The translations under genes were made by a program, and so were the position numbers. The notes under the pieces are model-generated. The model did not search any database, had not been told where the DNA came from, and worked only from the letters and a program-made list of their open reading frames with translations. Shown here piece after piece: positions 10,186 to 20,955 of a stretch of DNA of 64,000 nucleotides. The stretch lies in the NCBI RefSeq assembly GCF_000471905.2, contig NW_006498507.1, positions 697,836-761,835 of the forward strand. Direction: 5' to 3'. The stretch is from Amborella trichopoda (taxonomy: Eukaryota; Streptophyta; Magnoliopsida; Amborellales; Amborellaceae). The stretch's first letter is position 1. Each line of letters opens with the position of its first letter.

Positions 10186-12699
10186 TCAGACTCTCATTTT
10201 GTTTTGGTTCTAATCAAATGCACCATTTTGGGAAACCAATCATGTGCTTTATGTTGTTTTACCAACATAACGTATACAACTCTCTCATTCATGAGTAGAA
10301 GTGCTTAAATTTCTTAGGTGTCAGACGTATCTTTTGGTTCTAGGTACATGCAACCATTTTGGAGGCCATCTTAGATGGGTTAACTGGTTCAATATATTTA
10401 GTTACTATGTTGAATAAACTTTTATTGGGTGTAAAATGGTTTTTCAATTATTTCTTATGAAATTTAAAATTAAAAAAAAATGTAAAAGCCCCTCTCGAAA
10501 TCCCTCTTGAATTTACCTAAATTGCTTCCTGTTGTTTATGAACCATACCAGAGCAACAGTTAGGAATCTGATGGGTTCTTACAAAAAATCAAATGTTCTC
10601 TTAGAAGTTGAAGCAACTCTCTTTAAATACTCGTTACATTTGAGTTCATCACTTGCAATCTTTGGATTCATTGATCTGATGCCTAGATTGTTTTTCAAGA
10701 GAGTGTTGTTGTCTACCTTTCAGATCCTTTATAAGTATCACTTACAAAGCTTCCTCACATGAATTTCTCAAATTTTGTGGGCAGTGCAATCCATACATTA
10801 AAAAATGGGATTCGGCAACTATACTCAATATTCAATTTTGGAACACATAGCTTTCTTTTTCTTTCTTTTTTTAATGTAAATATGGGATGTAAAGGTAAGC
10901 ATTAGAAAATTTATATGCTCTGTTGTGATACCTTAATTATTGGCATTTCCTACACAAGTAGACTTCCAAAAGTGATAAAACAAATGTCTTGCACTAGTTG
11001 GATGATATAAAAGGAAATATATATAATAAGATTATTTATTTTTAAATTAAGCTCACAATCATCATTGACCATGAAATTTGAAATCTTGTGATTTGAAGAT
11101 ACGTATTTTCTTTAGGCACACAGTCTAAAATAAAATTTTTCAAATATTATGACATAATTTTATCGATTAGATTTTACATCTAGTGGTTAAAAAAATTGTG
11201 GCCCCCTTATACACAAAATAAATAACAAGCTCATAATAAGATCCTCACAAACCGACTCATATAGAGTTCTTAGCCTTTTTTCATTGATTTAAAATATGTC
11301 GGGTTAGCATAGAATCAACTGGTCCAACCCGGTAATCGATCATCCTGTTCCGGTTCTATGTATATATAAGAAAACGGCCGATTAGAAGGGAACCAATAGT
11401 TCTGCATAGTAAAACAACAATTCTCTATGATAAAATTGCAATTCGGCCTGCCAATTCACCTATCCAGATCCGTTTTTGGCCGGTTCACTGCTTTATCACG
11501 TACTTTTTTTTCAAGTTCACTATTTTTTTTTGTAACAATAAAATGGCAATGAAAACCAATTTTTGGGGTGCCCGATACCAATCCATTTTTTAAATCACCA
11601 CCTTTTTCTTATTTACATGGGTTGTAATTTTTAATAATCTTATTATAAAGTGAAAGTGGTGACATCTCGCCAAAACTGTCGCATTGCCGTTATTCTGCCC
11701 GCCCACAGTTCCTTAAACTTCAAAAGTTTGAAAGTTCACATTAACTTCATTATTAAAGATTTAATTATAACTATATTTTAGGATACCAATGTTCATGCCA
11801 CCTGTTCAAGTATAACAATATTCCTTTAAAAGACATAAATGCCTATAATATTTTCAAAATGACCGTCAATCCAAGTCCTAAAACTTTTGACAAAGCGAAA
11901 TTCTGTACATTAATCTCAGCCAAAGAAAACTTCAATTGAGCGAGAGTTCAGAATGGGACTGGGTCGTGGTGGTAGGGGTGGCAATATCCCCGAACCCGAC
12001 CTGGAACCTGCTAGATATACCCAATATGGGTCTGGATATGGATCTAATATTTGGACCTGGTGGCTAGAATTTGGGTCCAAAATTTGGTCTCAAACACTAT
12101 TCGAATATAAGTTTTGGTCCAAAATTTGGACCCAATCTCTATTGGGTCTGGGTCCCGTTGGACTGGACCCGAACCCGTAAACTATTGGAGATAAAATACT
12201 CCAAGCCTTATTCGTTTGGGTGTATTAAGGATTGTATACAATAAGAATCATATTCATCTTTAGCTATTAAACGACAAATCAGACAACTTCAAATTTAATA
12301 GCGGGTGACTGTAACCTTATTGCCGATAATATGAGTATATAATTGTAAAAAAAAGACAAAGAAAAAGGAAGCCCACAGTGAAGGTGGCAATGGACCCAAC
12401 CAAGCCCGGGACCCGATAGGTACAGCTATGGGTCCAACTTTTGGACTTGACGGGTCGGGTCCAGGTCCAAAACCTGGACACAAATATTATTCGAATTTGG
12501 GTCCAGGTCTAGGTCCAACCGAATCCGACCTGTACCCAACCTGTTGCCACTCCTACATGGTGGTAGTACATTGTACCATAGTTGAAGGTCAGAGACGTTG
12601 TTCTTACTAATGCACTATAATTCTTTGACTATTTTTAAAAAGAGATTGTAAACTATGAGACCGTTTATTTTTTATATAAGGAGGTTACATTCATTTATA
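10186..12699 (+). repeat. Tandem unit 2 (about 2.5 kb)
   Basis: Second copy of the 7659-10185 unit in the same orientation, with scattered substitutions and small indels. It carries its own copy of the hAT-type MITE in the same place with the same flanks, so the MITE was present before the duplication. Confidence 0.9.
11973..12555. mobile_element. hAT-type MITE, copy 2 (583 bp)
   Basis: Same TIRs (TAGGGGTGGCAA / TTGCCACTCCTA) and same flanking 8-base words (11965-11972 and 12556-12563) as copy 1. It arose by the tandem duplication rather than by a separate insertion. Confidence 0.85.
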
Positions 12700-12924
12700 G
12701 CTATTAGATGTGAAATCCAGTAAATTGAAGTGTGTCACAACATTCAAAAAATTTTAGTTTGCACTATTTGCCTAATCAATGATAAATTTTTGGCCACCCA
12801 ATTTCAAATATAATGGCTTGTAAACTCCTTATATCATAAGTAAACAGTCTTATTGTAAATGTTTCTTTTTAAAAATAGATAAAGGCTTGTAAAAGCCATT
12901 GATCCAAAAAAAAAGAAAGGGAAA

Positions 12925-13800
12925 TTAATGTAGGGACCAAGTTTTTTTTACCGTTATTAAGGTATGGCCCAAAAATAGGTCATTATTACCTGAAAAGAAA
13001 TATCCATGATTTTTTTTTATTTTGTCAAGTTTGCTCTCGATTCGATGTTTGAAACATTAAACCACTTTATTTACCCCTTCAAAAATATGCTATCTTCTTT
13101 TTCTCTTCTCTCTTTTGTTCCCGTCCTCTCTCTCCTTTTAGAAAATCTCACTCTCTCTCTTGTCTCGGGCATCTCTTTCCTATTTCGGGCAAGGTCATGA
13201 TTGAAAGCAACAAGAAAGGAAAAGGGCATGCACGAAGGTGCAAAAAGAAAAAAAAACCTCAAATTTAAGAAGAAAACATAGATCTAAAAGGAGATTCTTA
13301 GATCTAGGGTGTAATCCTCACATCTAGGAAGAAGATGCATAGAACTAAGAGGAGAAGCTTAGATATGGGGTTTCAGATCCAAGGAAAAAACCTATAGATA
13401 GCAAGGCTAAGATTTGAGACAGAAAAAAGGGTAAAAAAAAAAAACGAGATAAATATAGAGAGGGAAGAAAAAGGGCAGTTAAGCCTTAAAGAGAGAGACT
13501 AGTGAAGCAGCAATGGGGCTTGAGAAATGGTGGTGTTGGGTGCAATGAAACAAAGAATCTCTCAGTAGCCATCCAATGGCTGTAGTTTTTTGAACGGGAG
13601 AGAGAGAGGACGGAGACATAAGAGAAAAAGGAGAGAAAGAAGAGGGTAGGTTTTTAAGGAGTTAATAAAGTGGTCTGATGTTTGAAACATCAGATTGGAG
13701 GTAAATTTGTCAAAAAATAAAAAATCATGGATGCGTCCTTGTGAATAATAACGGTTTATTTTCGAGTCATACCATTATAACAATAAAAAACCGATTCATA
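12925..13800. mobile_element. Element with long (about 170 bp) terminal inverted repeats
   Basis: The left end (about 12935-13075) and right end (about 13660-13800) are inverted copies of each other. Shared words include ATCCATGATTTTTT, GATGTTTGAAACAT and CCACTTTAT. The interior holds a CT-rich block (13090-13160), repeated AGATCTA words (13270-13390) and a GA-rich block. No transposase is encoded. The structure resembles a non-autonomous MULE or foldback element; no clear target duplication was identified. Confidence 0.6.
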
Positions 13801-15124
13801 CATAAATTAAAAAAAAAAATACAATCTTTTTCTACCAAAAAAAACCCTCACTATTCATTGATTCATCTATACCCTCTCTCTTTTGAACCCGCTCTTAGTC
13901 TTCATCCTAAGGGAGTGAAGATACACTCTCTCTCTATGACCTAATCACAATTCCAAAAGCAATAAGCTTCGTCGTCTCTCTCTTCGCGCTCTCTCTCTAA
14001 TGGCTCCAAGCCAAGTCTATCAACATGGGCTCAATTACTTAATATACGAGTTTTTTTTTTTTTGTTAAGGTAAGTAAATTCGTTGAGATAATGATAAAGG
14101 AGTACAAAAAGCAAAGCAAAACAAGACAAAAATAAAAGGGCGCAGTTGGCATATGGAGGCTTCGTACGTGTAGACGTGCGGTGCTTTTCAAATTTTACCA
14201 TGGTGTTATAATTTTGATGTGAAATGTTATTAGGTTTATTTTAAAATTTATTTTTATATTTAATTATAAAATTTTAAATTTAAAAAATAGTTAAAATCAA
14301 ATAGATCTATAAACATATGAAAATCTTAAAAATGGGCGGTGTAAATAATATGTTGTAAAATACGTTATTTTTAAAATTTAAAATCTTTTTATTTTTTATA
14401 GTCATACATCTCGATGTCAAGATGATCAATTAAAAGGTTTCTCAACATTCAAACTACCTTTTTCAATGGATTTTTGAAAGACATTCGTAGTTATACATTA
14501 TAAAGTAACATCTTTACATAAATTTTTTCCAAAATAAAAAGGTTTACATCAAACCGTTTTCTTTGGCTAAACAATATGGGGCGGCCTCATTACGTTATGG
14601 AAAGACATGATTGAACATTACTTCTCTTCCATGCAAGACTGAGACAATGACATCCATGGTAGAAGTCGAAAGCCATGGTACTAAAACCGGGTTTCTGTAC
14701 CACGAGATCACATTCACTGAGTCTCTTCAATGATAAAGTGCAAGATATTTGGTTGCGGTTAGAGAACTTATTTTGTTAAAGGGCCCATAATGCGACCTCA
14801 TTAATTATTGTTATTATCTCTCTCTAAGCTACAAGGCAAGTTTATGCACTTGTGTTCCAAAATCACTTTCTAAACGTTTGTTCATTGGTATACAGCTCAG
14901 CTCATGCACTCAAATGAAAACTCTCTCCAAACACCAAATACATATGCCATCATCGAGAAAGCGACCGCACAACTTTTTTTGTTTTTTAGTTTTCTATTCG
15001 TTTTGGGTAATTCGGTGGGGGTACTTGTTTTTAAGTAGATTAGGAATTAGATTTTTTAAAGTAGTAGTGGGATGGAGTTAAGGGACCGCACACTTGTCCC
15101 GCACAAAAAGCTAAAGCAGTACAA
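13801..15124. other. No gene seen; intergenic AT-rich DNA
   Basis: Short CT-rich tracts (13920-14000), a T homopolymer at 14049-14062 and simple AT-rich sequence. Nothing coding was recognised on either strand. Confidence 0.5.
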
Positions 15125-15234
15125 AGCTGGCCACTCACATTGTCCCCTCCTTTCTCTCTCTCTTTCTCTTTCTCTCCATAGCTGGCCACTCACATTGTCC
15201 CCTCCTTTCTCTCTCTCTTTCTCTTTCTCTCCAT
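15125..15234 (+). repeat. Perfect tandem duplication, 2 x 55 bp, pyrimidine-rich
   Basis: The unit starts AGCTGGCCACTCACATTGTC and ends in a CT-rich run; 15125-15179 and 15180-15234 are identical as read. It lies about 1.2 kb upstream of the CYP51 start region. Confidence 0.85.
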
Positions 15235-15784
15235 GTGTTTATGTGTCATGTAAAGTTCTCTAACTGTAATGCATTTTGTATGAGCAAGATAAGAGCGGAT
15301 TGAATTTGAATTGTATATATTTGAAAAATTTAGGTGCGATTGCAGCATTGATCCAGTTCAACACTCGTTAGAAGGTTTGTTAGGAGGAGTGATTTGGTTC
15401 AAATAAAATACTAAAAGATACAAAAAGTATATCCAAAAGGATATGGTTAAAAGTAATAAAAAAAATATGACAACTTATGACCTCACTCAGAATATAGCCC
15501 GCAGAATGATATATCAAGATTTGTATAGCCGATCCTAAATAATTCAAATAATTAAAAAAATGCTGAGATGGTGACAACAAAATATGTCTCAATCTCTCTT
15601 AAATTACTTCTCTCATCTCTCCCACTCTAACCTCCCCATTTCTCTTCCCGAGATTTTTCTTTTCTATCACGTATATTAAGCTCTAATTGAGCATAATGGA
15701 AACTTACTCCCTCAAGTTAAAGACTTAATGGGAGGATACTTTCCTTTTGAAATTTACTAAAAATTTATTACATATAAAAAATAA

Positions 15785-16040
15785 AAGAACTTAGGTTTTT
15801 AAGAGTCCATATAGAAGTGAGTCCCTTTTTAAAATTTTATTTTAAGATGGATTGTTTTACTTAATGTTAAGGACATAAAATTTCTAACATGAAGATTATG
15901 AATATAAAAAACCAAATAAATTTTAAAATTAAAAAAATAATTTTATGAAAAAAATATTTGGATAGCTAGTTTTTACTATTCGTAGAAGGACCACGCCTAT
16001 GTAGAAATACATCCCCCGATGCATGGAGCAATTTTTCAAA
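15785..16040. mobile_element. MITE-like insertion in the CYP51 promoter
   Basis: Compared with the uninterrupted duplicate promoter near 5680-5700, the real promoter has about 250 extra bases here, bounded by AAATAAAA-like words. The interior shares the ATGAAGATTATGAATATAAA core and GTAGAAATAC/GGAGCAATTTTT end with the copies at 6653, 45890 and 63790. It is non-coding. Exact edges are uncertain by several bases. Confidence 0.6.
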
Positions 16041-16386
16041 ATAAAATTAAATTTGGGATTCTTAAGTACATAGATCTAACCCTTCAAAATTCAATCTTGA
16101 GAAATTATTCTTTTCAATAGATATGAAAATTATTTTCTTCAACACAGGATGGAAAATATTTTCTTTACATGAGGGAGTCAATAAACAAAGTACTCTCGCG
16201 GGGGCACTAAAGCATTTGATTTTCTTGTGGCCTTTGCTTGTGGTGATGACGTGGCGACGTTCCATGGCATTTTTGACAAAGTCTTGTTTATGGTAAACCT
16301 GGCGAGCCTCGTGAGCCTGTTCAAAGAATGCCAATAAATTATTCCTTCATCCCCTCTTTCACCTCAACACCAGTCACATGTTCATG

Positions 16387-16396
16387 TATAAAAAAA
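16387..16396 (+). promoter_or_regulatory. TATA box of CYP51
   Basis: TATAAAAAAA sits about 30 bases before the inferred transcription start and about 125 bases before the leader-exon donor. The duplicate promoter has TATAAAAC at the matching place (5863). Confidence 0.6.
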
Positions 16397-16414
16397 CACA
16401 CCACTGCTGTGAAG

Positions 16415-16513
16415 AGTGAGAGAGTAATCATGGTTTCTCTCTCTACATTGTGGACACACTAATTAATACAACTTGCAGAGATTTTCAAGAGGAATCAATC
16501 CGTAATCTTTCTG
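16415..16513 (+). other. CYP51 5' leader exon (non-coding)
   Basis: Inferred from the TATA box upstream and a GTAAGA donor at 16514. It would be spliced to the acceptor TCTCCAG ending at 17585, leaving 40 bases of leader before the ATG at 17626. The leader intron (16514-17585) holds a (TTA)n tract near 17367-17392. The start position is estimated from the TATA box. The GGAATCAATCC region is conserved in the duplicate. Confidence 0.5.
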
Positions 16514-17625
16514 GTAAGAAAAACTCCGTTGTTTTGAGTTCATCCATTGAAACCTAGTCGTTTAGTTTTTTTTTTTTTTTTGTAAGTAATCTGCAACTTA
16601 TTTTAGTAAGTTTGTCACAGAAACCTCTTTTACCTGGAAAGATGCTTTTATTTGGGCCTTGTTCCTCTAAAATGCATCACATAGGAACTTTTCTTACCTG
16701 CAAAATGCTTTATTTGAGCCTTGATGCCATATAACTTTCCTTATTCAATGGAGCTGTTTTCATCTGAACCGTATGAGAGTAGGATATGCAATCTGGCAAG
16801 AAGGTGTAAGGTGTTAGATAAGAGCCTTGTGGAGGCTAGTTTCTCTTTGTAAATTTTTTATACGGAAATGCTGCAATCTCTGACCTAATTTTGTGTTTTT
16901 TCATTTACATAAGCTTATTCTTAAAAAAAAACAAAAAAAAAAAACTCCTAACCTCTATTTTGGCCATTTCTCTGTTTCTTATTTATTTTAAATTAATCTG
17001 TTTATTTCGATGTGCCTCTGAGGCTTCTTATTTTCGTTTGATTTTTGAAAAGTTTTCTCCGCTAACTTAGTGTGCGTTTGGATTGAAATAATGATCTGCT
17101 CTTCCTGCTCACATATATATCTGCATCTTATTCTTGGAACGTATTTACCTCAAAGAAATATTGGATCTCAATTTTTTTCCTATATTTTTTTAAGCTAAAG
17201 AAAAAGTTATTCGGATTAAGGCTTTGGGCTTGGCTCTGTTCTTTGTGCATGAGTCACCAAATGGACTTCAAATTGGAAAATCTGAATTGTCTTTTTCGTC
17301 TTCTTTTTCTTATTTTCATTTGCAACGAATTCTTTTCATTTTGGTCGATTATATAAATGCTACAGTATTATTATTATTATTATTATTATTATCTTAGAAG
17401 AAATTACAATCAGATAAATGCTGCATTATTAGCTCTCTCTTTTATTTCACCAATCTGCAATAACAGATTGTTCTGCTACTTAAAGATGCTCATGAACGAG
17501 TATTTTCTCCTTCATGTCGAAGTCTTTCGCTATGTATTTAAGGGATTTCTTGGTATATGCTCTGAATTGTTCCTTTTCTCTCCAGATTTATGCAAGTGTA
17601 GCTCTCAAAGTTCTACTCATCACAA

Positions 17626-18090
17626 ATGGATGCAAAAGATAATAAGTTTCTTAATGCTGGACTCGTGGTTCTAGCCACTCTTGTTGTTGCCAAGCTCATA
17701 ACTGCTTTGCTTTTCTCGAGATCTAGAAAAAGGCTTCCCCCAACTGTTCAAGGATGGCCTATTTTTGGAGGACTTATAAGGTTCCTGAAAGGGCCCATTG
17801 TTATGCTTAGAGAAGAGTACCCAAAGCTTGGAAGTGTCTTTACCGTGAAATTACTGAACAAAAATATTACATTCTTTATTGGGCCAGAGGTTTCAACTCA
17901 TTTCTTTAAAGCCCCAGAATCTGATCTTAGCCAGCAAGAGGTGTATCAGTTCAATGTTCCTACTTTTGGACCTGGTGTGGTCTTTGATGTGGATTATTCA
18001 GTGAGACAGGAGCAGTTCAGGTTCTTTACAGAGTCTTTGAGGGTGAACAAGTTGAAGGGTTATGTTGATCAGATGGTTGTTGAAGCAGAG
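17626..18090 (+). CDS. CYP51: CYP51 coding exon 1 (residues 1-155)
   Basis: Encodes the membrane anchor, hinge, and the substrate-recognition B' helix/BC loop with the CYP51 signature. It ends after VVEAE at a GTACGT donor (18091). Phase 0: the next exon continues with DYFSKWG, as expected for the family. Confidence 0.95.
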
Positions 18091-20906
18091 GTACGTTTTT
18101 AATGGATATCTTGGTTTTGTGATATGTTAGAGCGCTATAACCTGTAAGCAACTGGAAAGAATATGAATATGAATGCTTGCTAGTTGCCGAATCTCAAAGT
18201 TCGCAATTGTGGGTCTAATGCAAACCAATGTTCTTTTGGTTCTAAGCATAAGCAACTCTGGCATGAGTTTTTTAAGTATCAGACATACACTTTGTTTTCG
18301 TTCTAATTATATGCAGCATTTGGGAAACCCATCATGTACTTTTTGCAGTTTAACCAGCACAATGCCTAAATTTCTTAGGTGTCAGACGTGTTGTTTTGGT
18401 TCTAGGTATACGCAACCATTTTGGAGACCATCTTAGAGTGTTTCTTACTGTTTAACTGCTTCAATACATTTAGTTACTATGCTGAATAAACTAGTATTAG
18501 GTGTAAAATGAAGTTTCAGTTATTGCATATGAAATTAAAAAAAGAAAAGGTAAAAGCCTCTCTCCAAGTTCCTCTGGAATCTACCTGGATTGCTTCCCTT
18601 TGTTTATGAACCATACCAGTGCAACAGTTAGGAATCTAATGGGTTCTTGCAAAAAATCATCTCTTCCCTTAGAAGTCGAAGCAGGTCTCTTTAAATACTT
18701 GTTAAAATTGAGCTCATCACTTGCAATCTTCGGATTCATTGATATGATGCCCAAAGTTTCTTTCAAGATAATGTTGTTGTTTTCCTTTTAGATACTTTAT
18801 AGGTACCACTTCCAAAGCTTCCTCACATGAATTTCTTAAATTATGTGGGCAATATAATTCATCCATTAGAAGTGGGATTCAGCACTGCACTCAATGTCCA
18901 ATTTTGAACCACAATACGTTTTTTTTTTTTGGGCAAATTTGTGATATAAAATCAAGCGTCAAAAATTGGTATGCTCTAGTGTGACACCTTAATGGTTTTT
19001 TTTATTTAGTAGATCTTGTAATCTACTAAATAGATCTACTAAAGTAATACATCAAGGTCTACAAGATCTATTTAGTAGATTACAACAAGAGGAAGAAGAA
19101 TAGGAAAAGTAAATCTCAGTGCAAAAGATGTTGACAACCCAAAAGTGCTATATTTGACAATCAATTATGAAGTTATGGTGAGTGAAATACCCCCTTTGAG
19201 CTCGAAGGAGAAATCAATATTAAGTTTGTTATTCAAGAGTTTTACTACAAACTCTGGAATACCACTCTTTGAGCTCGAAGGAGAACTCAAGATTAAGTTT
19301 GGTATTCCAAAGTTTGGTATATTCTGGAGTTTCACAATATACTGCACATTAAGTATCTTATTCACTAGTTCATCAAAAAAGTTAAAGTACTGAGGAGAAT
19401 GGTAGAACTTCATCACCAACTTTTGAGCAGTCTTTTAAAAGATATGAAACGAACAAGCTCGAGGTTGAGCTTCTCCCAATCTTGAGGGAATGATGCAATG
19501 GATTTTTTTAATTTTTTATATTTTTCTAGATTTTAGATTTGGTGTTATTTGGTTTTTAGCTTTCTTTAAGGTTAGTTTTTGTCTTTCTTCATTAAAGAGA
19601 TTTGAGGGATAGAATTGGAAGTTTATTTTTTATTTTTTTAAAGATGAATGTGCTAGAGAGGTTATGGGGGAGAAGTAGATAACTGTAGTGTGTGACTTAG
19701 GTAGGAGTTTCCTAAATCTAAGGTTATAGTGAATTTAAGAGAGAGATTGATGGCTCACGTGCACTTGAAGAGAGATGAGAGAAAAATGTGGGAGAGAGAA
19801 AGTTTCTTTTGTGGTCTTTTATTTTAATTTTATTATTTCTTTTAGTTTGCATTTAAAGGGAAGTAGTTTTCTTTTTTAGAATTTGGTTATTTTGAGAAGA
19901 AAGAAATTGTTTTTGGATCTTGCGAAGAGATATTTAGGGTGGACTCCCTTGCAGACCTTGAGAGAAGGTATATTCTCAAATCTCTTTATTATTATTTATT
20001 TTTATTATCTCTTTCCCATCTTCCCTGCATCACCGATGCACGGAAGATGGATGAAAGTTGGGAAAGAAATAATTAAAATAATAAAAAGGCTGCGAGAATA
20101 TACTCTCTCTCAGAGCGTGTTTGTTTGCAGGAAAGAAAACTTTCAGAAAGACAGCGTTCTTAATACTATAGCAGTTCCGTTTAGCCATGCGTAGGAACCA
20201 CTACAATAGTGGGTTTGCAAGGGAGTCCACCCCAAAGTCCTCTTGACAAGATCCAAAACAACTTGTTTACTCTTCAAAGATAACCAAGTTCTCAAAAAGT
20301 GACATCCTTGCCTTTAACTAAAAGAAATGATAAAAATTAAAATAAAAGAAAATCCACAATAAACTCTATCTTCCTTACATCCCTCTATATCTCTCCCCTA
20401 CACTCTCTCTCTATATCTCTCCCCTACACACTCTCGCTCTNNNNNNNNNNNNNNNNNNNNNNNNNNNNNNNNNNNNNNNNNNNNNNNNNNNNNNNNNNNN
20501 NNNNNNNNNNNNNNNNNNNNNNNNNNNNNNNNNNNNNNNNNNNNNNNNNNNNNNNNNNNNNNNNNNNNNNNNNNNNNNNNNNNNNNNNNNNNNNNNNNNN
20601 NNNNNNNNNNNNNNNNNNNNNNNNNNNNNNNNNNNNNNNNNNNNNNNNNNNNNNNNNNNNNNNNNNNNNNNNNNNNNNNNNNNNNNNNNNNNNNNNNNNN
20701 NNNNNNNNNNNNNNNNNNNNNNNNNNNNNNNNNNNNNNNNNNNNNNNNNNNNNNNNNNNNNNNNNNNNNNNNNNNNNNNNNNNNNNNNNNNNNNNNNNNN
20801 NNNNNNNNNNNNNNNNNNNNNNNNNNNNNNNNNNNNNNNNNNNNNNNNNNNNNNNNNNNNNNNNNNNNNNNNNNNNNNNNNNNNNNNNNNNNNNNNNNNN
20901 NNNNCA

Positions 20907-20955
<49 letters not shown>

